A DNA stretch of 64,000 nucleotides from assembly GCA_020809705.1 (NCBI GenBank), contig CP085830.1, positions 5,270,001 through 5,334,000 on the forward strand, read 5' to 3'. Positions within the stretch are counted from its first letter, which is position 1. Each line of letters starts with the position of its first letter. Under the pieces are notes generated by a model. That model searched no databases and had not been told where the DNA came from. It was given only the letters and a program-made list of their open reading frames with translations. Shown here piece after piece: positions 1 through 10,870 of this stretch. The DNA comes from Calonectria ilicicola (taxonomy: Eukaryota > Ascomycota > Sordariomycetes > Hypocreales > Nectriaceae). A program made the translations under genes and the position numbers.

Positions 1-560
1 GATGGCTATTTTAAAACCGGGGATCTTGCCGAATTGAAGAATGGTGAATATATATTCACTGGAAGAGCATCCTCGGACTGTGGGTTTTGAGTACACTTGA
101 CTGATGTATCAAGTTCTGACATCTTATAGGCATAGTTTCGAACTCTTATCGTTTTTCAGCGTTAAACGTCGAGAAAGCATTGACTAACCTATCGTACATC
201 TCTGACGCTTGTGTGTTGGGAGTACCCGATCGCGATGCACGGCAATTATGCGGGGCGGTTGTTCGACTTTGCTCTTCGCAGGAAGTAGTCAGGCCTATAA
301 ACCTTGAGCGAATAAGGTCTGATGTCGATGATGAATTGGCTCTGTACATGCAACCCACTCTTCTTCGAATCCTTGCACACGGAGAAGACCTTCCTCGGAC
401 GATATCTGGGAAGCCGATTAAGCGAAAGATTTTGACGGAGTACTTTGGGACAACAGATTGGTTTCCAAATGATGCGGCGCCCAAAAATATCGAACTATAT
501 GTATCAAATAAAACACAACTGACCGCCTCTAAAGCGTGGGATTGGTCTGGAATATACTAG
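1..560 (+). CDS. AMP-binding acyl-CoA synthetase, C-terminal fragment
   Basis: Only the 3' end lies in the window; the gene continues upstream of base 1. The frame opens with the A7/A8-like core GYFKTGDLAEL and FTGRASSD. It is spliced over a 50-nt intron (80-129, GT..AG), whose removal restores the frame as SSDC-IVSNSYRFSALNVEKAL. It ends with the A10 motif LPRTISGKPIKRKI, whose Lys is the catalytic lysine of the ANL (acyl-CoA synthetase/NRPS adenylation/luciferase) superfamily. The family activates carboxylic acids as acyl-adenylates and usually passes them to CoA. No carrier or reductase domain follows: the protein stops about 30 residues after A10, which favours a stand-alone ligase over an NRPS-like enzyme. 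The substrate cannot be told from this fragment. Confidence 0.85.
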
Positions 561-677
561 GTAGTATGAGAATTGGACAATGTACTCAGATTTCGTTCAA
601 AAAGTCATTAAATCTTCATTTCAATGATGTCTAAAAGCGACATTTCTAAAATATAAAAACCCTCCTCCCTGAAGGAT

Positions 678-2369
678 TTAAATACTATATCTGAAATGGA
701 CATCATAATCTCCTAGGTCGGGATTCGGTTCAATGGGCGTTCCCGCCTGTTCAGCGGCCAAGAGCTTGGCATCTCTCCTGCGATTGACGATGGTGAAGCC
801 GAGCATGAGGCCCAAAACAATAAAAAACGCGAGAGCAGACAAGCCTAAAGCAATGGATAATCCAGGAATGTACCGAGGAGAGGTATCAGTTGTAAAAATC
901 TGCCCAACAGCAACACCGGCCGTATTTCCAAGGCAGAGAGTAAAGCCGACCATGGTAGCGCGCTTATAATGTCTTGAAACGTTGTCTTGTAACCACATTA
1001 GTGAAAGACCAGTTGTCGGATAAATTCCGAGAGCAGCGACTTGGGAAAGTTAGTTATTGGTCATCGTTAAGTGGCTTGGGTGACTTACTGAAGCATGCAA
1101 AGAATCGGACTTTGAGGTTGTCAACACTAATCAAAATAGCGTAGCCAACTATCAAGCAGAGCAAACATCCGGCAATGTAGGGCCCGCGGACTCCGTGTCG
1201 ATCTGATAGATGCGCAATGATCAGAAAGAAAATCAGGGCGCAAATGTAGATGGGAACCGTGACGAGATTGGCGTGGACGGAGGTGTATCCGAGACCGCTG
1301 ACAATGGCCGGCATGAACGTGGTCAAGCCATAGAGCGATATATCGACGGAAAATTGGTAGGCGAAAAAGGCATACCATTTAGGATCCGTGAATGCCTTCA
1401 GACATTCGTTCCAGGAAAACTCGTCAGTATGACCCCAAGACGGGTCAGAATCATAGCGAGCCTGCATCATCACCTTCTCTTCCGCCGTCAGGAACCATGC
1501 ATCTACAGGCGATTTGGGCATGACGGCCCAGAAACACGGCACCACAAGAACAGTCATGGCTCCTTCTACGGCAAAGAGCCATCTCCAACCTGTGTAGCTG
1601 CCGGTGCGAATCTGAGTGAGGCCATACGCAAGAATTCCACCAAAAGCGCTAGAGAAGGCGCTAAACGCAAAAATCATGGAAGAACGTTTTCCCCGTTCTG
1701 ACTTTTTGTACACCCAGCCAATATAGACATTGATGCAAGGAATGAGACCGGCCTCAAACAACCCAATCAAGAGTCGACAAGCGTAGAGCCCTCTCCAATC
1801 TTGTACAAAACCTGGAAAGAGTCAATAATTATTCTGTTTCCGTTGAATGATGGTTACAGACTCATTCCAAGAGTTGCCATTGCCCAGCAAAAAGCAGATA
1901 TGGCCATGATATATTTTGGTCCGATGACTTTTAAGAGGATGGCAGCTGGCCCCTCCAGAGGAACGTATGTTGCAAATCTGCGCAGGGTTAGCCGACGAAA
2001 GTCCTCTCCGAATGAGTCGTCCATCTTACAGCAGAGTGGTCGCTGTGCCAAACTGGTTACCAACAAGGCCGATTTCCTTTGGCATTCCTGCGACGTTGGC
2101 ATTTCCCAGATTGCTTCGATCCAAATTTGACATCATGTACAAAAATCCCATGGCTGTTACGGCGTAAATCTGGAAAGCCCCATTAGTTTGGATGTAGTCG
2201 TGAATGCTGCTGCAAGATTTACATCAAACTTTCTCATCATCCGCCTTTCCTTTACTGGGTCAATGTAATAGTTTGACGCCCCATTTTCATAGTCCTGTTG
2301 CGACGATTCATTGGGAATCGACCCGGTCTTTGCGACCGCAGGCAGGCTATCGGTTCCGTCTGCGGCCAT
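678..2369 (-). CDS. MFS anion:cation symporter, Dal5/allantoate permease family
   Basis: Five exons (2369-2223, 2169-2030, 1977-1862, 1811-1089, 1039-678) with four introns of 49-53 nt give a 495-aa protein. After splicing, the N-terminal half reads RKFDIYAVTAMGFLYMMSNL followed by DRSNLGNANVAG, the conserved first helix and loop of the Dal5 family; YACRLLIGLFEAGLIPC and FIAALGIYPTTGLSLMWLQD follow later. The C-terminus DLGDYDVHFRYSI also matches the usual tail. Family members are plasma-membrane symporters for anionic nutrients such as allantoate, ureidosuccinate, nicotinate and dipeptides. It is divergent from the 5-oxoprolinase gene across 546 bp carrying several GATA-factor sites, so co-expression under nitrogen limitation is plausible. 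The substrate is inferred, not shown. Confidence 0.9.
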
Positions 2370-2915
2370 ATTTGATTTGGGGGGTGCCTAAATGCAGGCA
2401 AGTCGATGGGAAGATCAATTGGCCCAAACGAACAGGAAGGATGCAACAAAATGGATCAAGATCAACTTCCGTGCACCATCAGTATATAATTTGCAGGATC
2501 AAGAATTTTGATTATCGGACTACTTGAAATGCTGGCTACCTCATGCTACACCGACTGTCTACTTGCCATATTGGGTACTCAATCTACCGATAAGCCGGTG
2601 GGGTTAATAAAGACGAGGTGATATTGAGCATGGCACTTATCATGATCCTGGAAGATAACGGTGTTGCATACTCGCCTAGGTGATGGCTTGATAAGACAGG
2701 TCGATCGCGCCTTATCGCGGCCATCATGTGTCGGCAATTTAGCCCGCTCGGCTTACATCCGCTTCGGCTCCTCTCCCGAGCATTGCCAATGTCCAGTGCC
2801 GACCCCAGACGGCTTTCGAATAGTACATATCTCTAACGACCCTGGTCAACTAAAAAGATTAATTTGTGCATGTCTTATCCTCTCCAATAATACAAAGTCT
2901 ATTCAATTATACACA
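2370..2915. promoter_or_regulatory. Divergent promoter with six HGATAR sites
   Basis: This intergenic stretch separates the permease start (2369, -) from the oxoprolinase start (2916, +). GATA-factor consensus HGATAR occurs at 2512-2517 (-), 2588-2593 (+), 2637-2642 (-), 2653-2658 (+), 2689-2694 (+) and 2712-2717 (-), six sites in about 206 bp. In fungi, paired or clustered HGATAR sites are the binding targets of AreA/Nit2-type activators of nitrogen-catabolic genes. The sites are seen directly; regulation by such a factor is inference. The frame upstream of 2916 stays open to 2661, but that stretch lacks coding character. Confidence 0.5.
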
Positions 2916-5900
2916 ATGGCAACACCAGTGGCACCAGGTATACGCATTGCCATCGACAGAGGTGGCACATTCACGGACGCATGGGCATGGCTTCCGGGAA
3001 CACAAGAGGAGCTTGTCCTGAAGGTGCTGTCACAATGTCAAGATGAATATGACGATGCCCCGACGGAATGTATTCGCCAGATTCTGGAAATCTCCACCAA
3101 GGAAAAAATTCCTCGCGGGACACCTTTGGACCTCAGCCCAGTCGAGTTCATTCGCATGGGCACAACTGTAGCCACAAATGCACTACTAGAGCGCAAAGGC
3201 GAGCGCGCCGCCCTGGTCATTACAAAGGGCTTCCGCGACATTTTAGAGATTGGCAACCAAGCTCGGCCCCACATCTTTGATCTCTCCGTGCGTCGTATGG
3301 AAAAGCTATATGAGACTGTGGTTGAAGTAGACGAGCGCGTCACTATTGAGGGATTTGCAGAGGACCCAGAACCGGAGCCAATAGACGTCAACTCCGATTC
3401 CAGTTTAACAACAGGCTTGGCTAGTGAGGCAGTTCGCATCATTAAGACTCCAGACTATGACCAGGTCCGCAATGATCTCTCCGAATTGTGGGCCAAAGGA
3501 TACAGAAGCTTAGCCGTCGCCATGATGCACTCTTACACCTTTCAAGAACATGAGCTCGGCGTGGCAAAAGTTGCGCGAGAGCTAGGCTTTCGAGTCGCGG
3601 TGTCTTCAGAGCTTCAAAAAATGGCCAAGATTGTACCTCGAAGTCAATCGGCTGTTGTGGATGCATATTTATCCCCAATAACCGACCTGTACCTGGAAAA
3701 CTTTAGAAAGGGCTTCAAAGGCCAGCTTCGCGATGAAAACGCCAGAAAGTTATTTTTGAATCAATCTGATGGTGGTTTGACCGCGTTTGACAACTTTACT
3801 GGACTACGTGGAGTTTTGAGCGGCCCGGCTGGTGGTGTCATCGGCCTTTCCAAAACTTGCTATGACGATAAAGATGGAAAACCCGTATTAGGGTTTGACA
3901 GTAAGTTCTGTAGCTATGGCTTCACACCTGAAGACGGGCTAACTTTTCTGCAGTGGGAGGCACGAGTACTGATGTTGCCCGCTATGCGGGATCTCTGGAG
4001 CACATCTTTGAGAACACCATTGCAGAAGTCACTATCCAGACACCTCAGCTAGATATTAATACCGTTGCTGCCGGCGGTGGCTCCATTCTCACTTGGGAGA
4101 ATGGCTTGTTCAAGGTTGGCCCGGGAAGCGCTGGCGCTAGCCCTGGACCTGCCTGCTATGGCCGAGGAGGTCCTCTCACTGTGACAGACGCCAATTTCTT
4201 CCTAGGAAGAATCATCCCGGATCTTTTTCCTCGACCACTAGATCTCGATGTCGTGAAGAAGAAGTTTGCTGAAATAACCGCGGCCATCAACCAAAGCAAA
4301 GAGGGCGCCACTGATTTCTCCGCTGAGGAAGTCGCTGTGGGCTTTCTCTCCGTCGCAAACACCACCATGACTAGACCGATCCGAACTCTCAGTGAGGGAC
4401 GAGGTTTTGAAACCGCAGCTCACAACCTAGGATGCTTTGGCGGAGCTGGCGGTCAGCACGCTGTTGCCGTGGCTCGAGATTTGGGCATCAAGCATGTCAT
4501 CATCCCGCGTTATTCTAGTATTCTATCTGCTTACGGTATGGCCCTCGCGGATGTCGTCGTCGAGAATCAGGAACCAGAGTCGCTTGTGTTTTCCGAAGAA
4601 GCTGTTGAAAGGTTACAAGAGAGATTTGACAGATTATTTGTCCAAGGCAGCCAAGGACTTATTTCTCAGGGCTTCAGAGATGAGCAAATCAGACATGAGC
4701 GCTTCTTGAATATGAGATACCAAGGAAGCGACACTGCTTTGATGATTCAGCATTCTGGCTCTATTTCGGATTTTGGCAAGGAATTTTCGAATCGCCATCA
4801 ACAGGAGTTTGGCTTTACTCAGCCTCGCGGAATCATTGTGGACGATGTTCGAGTTCGAAGCATTGGAAAGGGTGCAGACTTGAAGCTAGCAAATCCATTT
4901 GAGGAGCTGCGAAGGGTTCAAACCTCGCCTCCTGTCACTCCTGTCCCACCCGAGTCTATGAGAAAGGTGTACTTTGAGAGCCAAGGCTGGACTGAGACTG
5001 GTCTTTACCTGCTTGGAAGCCTTCCCATTGGTGCTCGTATCGAAGGACCAGCTATGATTGTCGACAAAACACAGACTGTTGTCTTGGATCCGTCAAGCGC
5101 GGCTGTTGTTCTATCCGAGCACCTAATGCTAGAAATATTGGACGTGGAGAAGCCTGAGATTGCAACCGAATCAGTCGATCCCGTTCAACTCAGTGTCTTC
5201 GGCCATCGCTTTATGAGTGTCGCAGAACAAATGGGCCGAACCATGCAAAAAACGTCCATTTCTGTCAATATCAAGGAGCGTCTTGATTTTTCATGCGCCG
5301 TCTTCTCTGCTGACGGCGGCCTTGTTGCCAACGCACCGCACATCCCTGGTCACTTGGGCTCGATGAGTTATGCTGTCGCATATCAAGCCCAGCTCTACGG
5401 GCCTGGTGAATTGAAGCCTGGCGACGTCCTTCTTAGCAACCACCCCTGTGCTGGAGGAACTCATTTGCCTGATTTGACCGTCACAACGCCAGTCTTCGAT
5501 GAAGAGGATTCGTCCAAGATTCTCTTCTTTGTGGCAAACAGAGGACATCACGCCGATATTGGTGGTATCCAGCCGGGCTCTATGCCACCGCACTCCACTG
5601 AGCTTTGGCAGGAAGGTGTCGCTGTGGAGACCTTCAAAATTGTCAAGGAGGGTGTATTTGATGAAAAAGGACTGCACGAGATTCTTGTCGATATCCCTGC
5701 GTCCTACCCTGGCTGCAGTGGAACACGAACGCTCAAGGACAACATTGCAGATTTAAAGGCTGCGATTGCGGCAAACAAGCGCGGTATCCAGTTAATCACG
5801 GCGTTGGTCAAAGACTATTCTTGGCCTGTGGTGCAATTTTATATGGAAGCCATCCAAAACAACGCAGCACAATCTATCCGCTCTCTTCTCAAGGTATTCT

Positions 5901-6969
5901 CCAAGCGCTTTGAGGGTCAGGATCTTGAAGCTGTGGACTATCTTGATGATGGGACGCCACTGTCACTACGGATCAACATTGATGGTGAGACGGGCGATGC
6001 CGTATTTGATTTTGAAGGCACTGGCCCCGAACATTTTGGTAATCTCAACTGTCCTCCTGCAGTCATGTATTCTGGCATCATGGTAAGTTAAAAAGAGCCG
6101 GATTCGTGGGGCTCTCGTGCTAATCCTTTTACTAGTACTGCTTACGATCCATGATTTCGAGTGACATTCCATTGAACCAGGGCTGTCTCGCTCCCATTAA
6201 ACTCCTCCGTCCCGCTAATTCTATTCTTTCGCCTTCTCTCAAGGCCGCCACCGTTGGTTCCAACGTTGAGACATCGCAGAGAATTGTCGACTTGATCTTT
6301 AAAGCTTTCCAAGCCTGCGCGGCCTCGCAGGGAACTTGCAATAATTTGACATTTGGCTATGGTGGAACAGACCCTGAGACGGGCAAGGTGGTCAAAGGTT
6401 TCGGATATTATGAAACCATTGCAGGAGGCTCTGGAGCTGGTGCCGACTGGGAAGGTGAAAGCGGCGTGCACACACACGTTACCAATACACGAATCTCTGA
6501 CCCAGAAATCTTTGAGCGCCGGTACCCAGTCCTTCTCCACGAATTCTCCATTCGCCGTGGAAGTGGAGGTCCGGGGTTGAACCGCGGTGGCGACGGCTGT
6601 GTAAGAGATATTGAATTCCGCCGGCCTTTGCAAGTCTCGATCCTGTCGGAGCGGCGCGTCATTGCCCCATACGGCATGGCAGGAGGCGATGAAGGCAAGA
6701 GAGGTCTAAATCTATGGATTCGTCGCGATCCAGACGATGGCACGACGCGAACAATTAGTTTGGGCGGAAAGGCAACTACTAATATGAACGCTGGAGACAG
6801 AATCATCGTTCTCACGCCGGGTGGTGGAGGCTACGGTCCGGATCCAGCGAAGAAGAAGAAGAGAGAGGTCTTTGGTGCTTTCAAGATTGGCGAAAAGTTT
6901 GCAGAGAAGCCACTAGCGAGAACGAGTGGTAGTGTAGCACAGAGAGAGGCCATGGCAACTGGAAATTAA
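2916..6969 (+). CDS. 5-oxoprolinase / ATP-dependent hydantoinase (HyuA-HyuB fusion)
   Basis: Three exons (2916-3900, 3954-6082, 6136-6969), each intron 53 nt, encode 1315 aa, the usual length of eukaryotic 5-oxoprolinase. The N-terminal hydantoinase A half starts with the phosphate-binding motif IDRGGTFTD (residues about 13-21). It includes [17 protein letters not shown] and [10 protein letters not shown], and exon joining recreates [13 protein letters not shown] near residue 329. The hydantoinase B half begins near [20 protein letters not shown] and continues to the Gly-rich [11 protein letters not shown] close to the end. The family couples ATP cleavage to opening of a cyclic amide, converting 5-oxo-L-proline to glutamate; close relatives act on hydantoins. 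I chose ATG 2916 because the family begins just upstream of [13 protein letters not shown] carbamoylase-like neighbour leaves hydantoin a live alternative substrate. Confidence 0.9.
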
Positions 6970-7537
6970 TGATGCAGTTTATTTTCCAGCCGCATTCAAA
7001 TGCAATCAATAAGAATATCATCGGCTACCTGGTTCAATATTTCCACACCGACATACAAACTCCATTTCCGTTGGAATTCGTCTTGCCTTCATTTACTCGG
7101 CACACTAAGAGACCAAAAAAAAGGCAACTCTGTTAGTGTTAACTAGACCATGCATTTCGGTATGCATTTGGCACCGACTTCGGATTCCAGTCTGACAAAG
7201 CGGGAGTAGGCAGCACGCGATCAACGGTGCAGGAGGAGCTCCAGGTGAGAGTCGGCCCAGATCCGAAACGGTGTGAGTGGGTGCGACCGGCGGCCAAGAT
7301 AACTGGCCGGCTCTCGGCAGAGGCTGATAGCTCGGCCAACAAACTGGACGCCGATACTCGAGAGGCCTGTCCATGCAGACAAAATTTGCTCCCTTGTCTG
7401 TTTAGAAATTAAGTCATTGATTGAATAGCGCAAAGACCACAACCTGCTACTGTGTACTGCAATTCCCCTTCACAATTCGACAGACCGGGTTCTAGGAAAT
7501 ATTACTCCCTTCCTGGCCGGAGCTCCACATCGCCAAA
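6970..7537. other. Intergenic, no gene seen
   Basis: This 568-bp spacer lies between the oxoprolinase stop and the dehydrogenase start. Short open frames occur on both strands, but none shows splice-consistent coding or a family motif. It presumably holds the terminator of one gene and the promoter of the next. Confidence 0.6.
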
Positions 7538-8572
7538 ATGACGGCGAAACCCGATATCCTCATGATCGACTCCACTGTCCAGAACATCGATACTGCTCGT
7601 CGAAAAAAGTTGGCTGATGAGTTCAATCTCATCTACTATGATTGTGAATCAACCGAAGAGTTCAAGGAGCGATTGAAGCCTGGAGGACCCTATTCAAGCA
7701 TCGTGGCCATCCTGCGCAACGGCTGGCTTAAAGCTGGCCCACTTGCACAGCATCGCCCATTTGCAACGGATGTGGTGCCCCATTTCCCCGCGACGCTCAA
7801 GCTCATCTGCTGCAGCGGGCATGGACACGATGCCTCCGATGTAGAGGCCATCACAGCGCGCGGTATATGGTACTGCAACACGCCCAATGCATGCACAGAG
7901 GCGGTTGCCAATACTGGGCTTTCTCTTGTGCTTGATTCGTTCCGTTTCCTGTCCTTTGCTCAGTGGTGTGCCAGATTTGATTGGATGCAGAGCCGCGATC
8001 TGGGGAAGAAAGCAGTCGACCCCAAGGGGAAGACGCTGGGAGTCGTAGGGCTCGGCGATATTGGCCTCGCAATCGCGCAGAAATGCGAGGCCGCATTCCA
8101 AATGAAGATACACTACCAGGGCCCCAGAAAAAAGCTCGAAGCCGAGAAGTCGCTTAAACACGGCGCCATTTATCACTCTACCGTTGAGGAGATGATCCCC
8201 CAAGTCGACTGCATCGTGATTGCGGCGCCTTACACTAAAGAAACCCACCACTTAATATCTAGAGAGCGGCTAGGTCTGGCCAAGAACGAGGGCATCAGAG
8301 TAGTCAATGTGGCTAGAGGAAGCATGGTCGATGAAGAGGCGCTGCTAGAAGGCCTTGAAAGTGGTCGGGTCGTTGGCGTTGGTCTTGATGTCCACGCCAA
8401 CGAGCCCGGTATCAACCCGAAATTAAAAGACAATTGGCGAGTCACATTACTGCCACATATTGGTGTTTGTTCAAACACGAGCTGGGAAAATTTTGAAAAG
8501 ATTAATCTGGACAATGCTGAAGCTTTCTTTCGTACGGGCAAGCCAGTGACGCCTGTCAATAACATCAGTTGA
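7538..8572 (+). CDS. D-isomer-specific 2-hydroxyacid dehydrogenase
   Basis: A single exon encodes 344 aa, typical for the family. The Rossmann NAD(P)-binding motif GLGDIG lies at residues 171-176. The second strand ends in a basic YQGPRKK stretch rather than an acidic residue, which would favour NADP(H). The catalytic triad is present: Arg260 in VVNVARGSMVDEEALLEG, Glu289 in VGLDVHANEP and His307 in LLPHIG. The family reversibly reduces 2-oxoacids such as glyoxylate, hydroxypyruvate or branched-chain ketoacids to D-2-hydroxyacids in the cytosol. It sits between the oxoprolinase and the carbamoylase-like nitrilase, so it may process a ketoacid derived from a D-amino acid; that role is inference. 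Confidence 0.92.
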   Translation: MTAKPDILMIDSTVQNIDTARRKKLADEFNLIYYDCESTEEFKERLKPGGPYSSIVAILRNGWLKAGPLAQHRPFATDVVPHFPATLKLICCSGHGHDASDVEAITARGIWYCNTPNACTEAVANTGLSLVLDSFRFLSFAQWCARFDWMQSRDLGKKAVDPKGKTLGVVGLGDIGLAIAQKCEAAFQMKIHYQGPRKKLEAEKSLKHGAIYHSTVEEMIPQVDCIVIAAPYTKETHHLISRERLGLAKNEGIRVVNVARGSMVDEEALLEGLESGRVVGVGLDVHANEPGINPKLKDNWRVTLLPHIGVCSNTSWENFEKINLDNAEAFFRTGKPVTPVNNIS

Positions 8573-9067
8573 CGTAGACTTGATTAGATTGAAAATAGAA
8601 AAATAAATTATAATGACTATAGATATATTGTGAGGTTTCTTTTTTGCCGTTGCAAGCAGCATGTGCAAGTCTCCCCTCTTGCTAAACAAGTGAGCCATGA
8701 TCGCATGCTGGTCCTCACAGACGTGCAATATTCGAAAACCCGCGGTCAGAGACGCGGTGCGCACTCAATACCATTAGGAATTCTAATTACAAAATACTGT
8801 GATGTAGAGTCTTTATGGCGAGGCGCCTCTCCTTGGCCGCTTGGCCGTAGCATTTTATTTGTGCCCGCAGACATGGGCTCCATAAAAATCACGCTGCCGA
8901 AGGATCTCCACCACCAGACTCAATCGGCCAAGGTTGGCCGGTGTCACTAGTGATGCCATCTATTTGAGCAACATTATAATTCCCGGTGTGACATATGAAT
9001 AGCTTAATTTGCGACAAGATCCCGAAACTCAACAACCAATACAACGTGTGCATCGACTTTTCTTACA
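8573..9067. other. Intergenic, no gene seen
   Basis: About 500 bp between two genes on the same strand. The first 60 bp are AT-rich and look like 3' untranslated sequence. No RNA gene or conserved coding frame was recognised. Confidence 0.6.
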
Positions 9068-10222
9068 ATGACTTCAACCACAGAAACAAAACCAAGGCTC
9101 CTAACTGTGGCCGCAGCTCAGTTGGGGCCGATCAAGAGCCTCACAACCCCGCGATCTGAGCCTCTTGATCGCATGATCAAACTGTTGGACGAAGCTGCTA
9201 CAAAGGGTGTTAAGCTAGTGCTATTTCCTGAACTCGCTTTCACCACTTTCTTCCCCGGCTATGTCATTGAAGACCCCGCTCAGCTTGCCGGTTTCTTTGA
9301 GCCGACATCCTCATCAGACCCATACGCATTCATCAACACACCAAACATCAAGCCCCTCGTTGATAAAGCGAATGAGCTGGGCATTGATATCTCATTTGGA
9401 TTTGGAGAACGCTTCACCGGGGATGATGGGAAAACTACCGACTACAACACAGCTGTCTACTACTCAACCTCCCAGCGCAAGTGCATCGCCAAGTACAGAA
9501 AAGTTCACTTGCCTGGACGCCATGAGCCAGATACGCGACCTGGAGTCACTCAACAACTGGAGAAGAGATATTTTACGCCCGGTGACCTAGGTTTCCCAGC
9601 ATTCCGTGTGCCAGACCTTGTCGGGGGGGCGCTAAAGGCTGAGGACGTGGATGCTTCTGCGGCTCCAGAGACGACACACGGAAAGGGAGACCCCATTCTG
9701 GGCATGCTAATCTGCAATGATCGTCGCTGGGCTGAGGGTTGGAGAAGCTACGGACTACAGGGCATCGAGCTGATTTTGGTAAGTATCTTTGAACAGATTA
9801 ATACCTCGATTTGTCGCCACTAACAGTTTATATAGGAGGGCTACAATACAACTGCTTTCGCGCCACAATATGAAGGCACAAACGAGTGGCAAGAGGGAGA
9901 GGCACTATTCCATCATCGCTTATCCTGCCAAGCAGGCAGCTACCAAAACGCTTGTTATAGCATTCATGCCGGAAAAGCCGGCAAGGAAGATCATGGATCT
10001 CTAATCGCCGGGTCTAGTATTGTCGATCCTAATGGACATATTATCGCAGAATCAAAGACCAGCGAAGATGAGTTGGTAGTTGCGACCATCGATTTGGCCA
10101 AGTGCAGGAAGGGCAAGGACAGAGTGTTTGCTTTTGACAAGCACAGGAGGACGGAGCATTATTCGCGTTTGGTAGAGCAAGTTGGCGTTGTGGAACCCTC
10201 TCTGCTGGCAAAATCAAATTAA
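9068..10222 (+). CDS. N-carbamoyl-D-amino-acid hydrolase-like nitrilase
   Basis: Two exons (9068-9778 and 9836-10222, 57-nt intron) encode 365 aa. The carbon-nitrogen hydrolase triad is complete: Glu55 in LFPELAFTTFFPGY, Lys145 in AKYRKVHLPG and Cys216 in MLICNDRRWAEGW. CNDRRW, LEKRYFTPGDLGFP and SCQAGSYQNACYS are characteristic of the N-carbamoyl-D-amino-acid amidohydrolase branch of the nitrilase superfamily. That branch converts N-carbamoyl-D-amino acids to D-amino acid, CO2 and ammonia. The neighbouring ATP-dependent cyclic amidase could supply the N-carbamoyl substrate by opening a hydantoin. An insertion of about 25 residues after LGFPAFRVPDL, just before the catalytic Cys, is a fungal extension. 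Substrate and stereochemistry need assay. Confidence 0.88.
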
Positions 10223-10576
10223 ACAAATTTTTATTTAATATAAATGAATTAGCTCAACCCCTTTAACTGCAAATTACATGTGAACTTTCCTCAAACGGGC
10301 AAATATACTACCCTCACAAGCTACTCTCTTTTATGTTAGAACTAGATGGTCTACGTGCTTCACGGGAGTCCGAGTCGACTAAAGGCTGAGAAAGTAGTGA
10401 GAACGGTAAACCAAAAATTTAGAAGGCTGCTGATATTTTCTTGTGAAGAACTATTTGACTTCTATTTGATCATTCATATCCGTGCCATTAACTTCGCAGC
10501 AGTATAAGTGGGTGTTCGCCGCCACAACCATTGCTACCAGTTAAAGCCTTCCCAAAGTCTCTTGCCCGGCGATCCC
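10223..10576. other. Convergent intergenic, no gene seen
   Basis: About 350 bp of A+T-leaning sequence between the convergent nitrilase (+) and the cysteine-rich protein gene (-). It should hold both 3' untranslated regions. No further feature is supported. Confidence 0.55.
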
Positions 10577-10870
10577 TTAGTTGCAAGTAGGGTTGTAGGG
10601 GATGTTGGGGTCATAAGAGACGCAGCGGTTGTTGCCGCACTTGGGGATATAGTTGCATCGGGTTTGAGAGCCGCAGCAATCATTGTTGCATCTGGCGTAA
10701 AGACCCACGCAACGCTCTGTGTTTCATCAAGTCAGTCCTAAATAGATAGCACAGAATATTATCAACGGTAACTCACTTTCAACGGCGGAGAGTCCAGCAA
10801 CATCATTAGGGGAGGATGGCACCGCGACGGCAGCGGAAACGAAGGCGAGAAGAGCAATGGCGAACTTCAT
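10577..10870 (-). CDS. Small secreted cysteine-rich protein (77 aa)
   Basis: Two exons (10870-10777, 10716-10577) joined over a 60-nt intron (donor gtgagt, acceptor acacag). The N-terminus, beginning MKFAIALLAFVSAAVA, is a clear signal peptide. The mature part, about 60 aa, contains eight cysteines in the order C-x6-C-x3-C-C-x5-C-x5-C-x4-C-x12-C. The adjacent CC pair and spacing resemble disulfide-knotted fungal secreted peptides. A pro-like segment of about 15 residues ends in a Lys-Arg pair just before the first cysteine, which could be a Kex2 processing site. Candidate roles are an antimicrobial peptide or an effector acting on another organism. I do not recognise a specific family and assign no activity. 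Confidence 0.75.

Noticed and set aside
2661..2915. N-terminal extension of the 5-oxoprolinase by 85 residues.
   Set aside because: The stretch is promoter-like (several GATA sites) and the family starts just before the DRGGTFTD motif, at ATG 2916.
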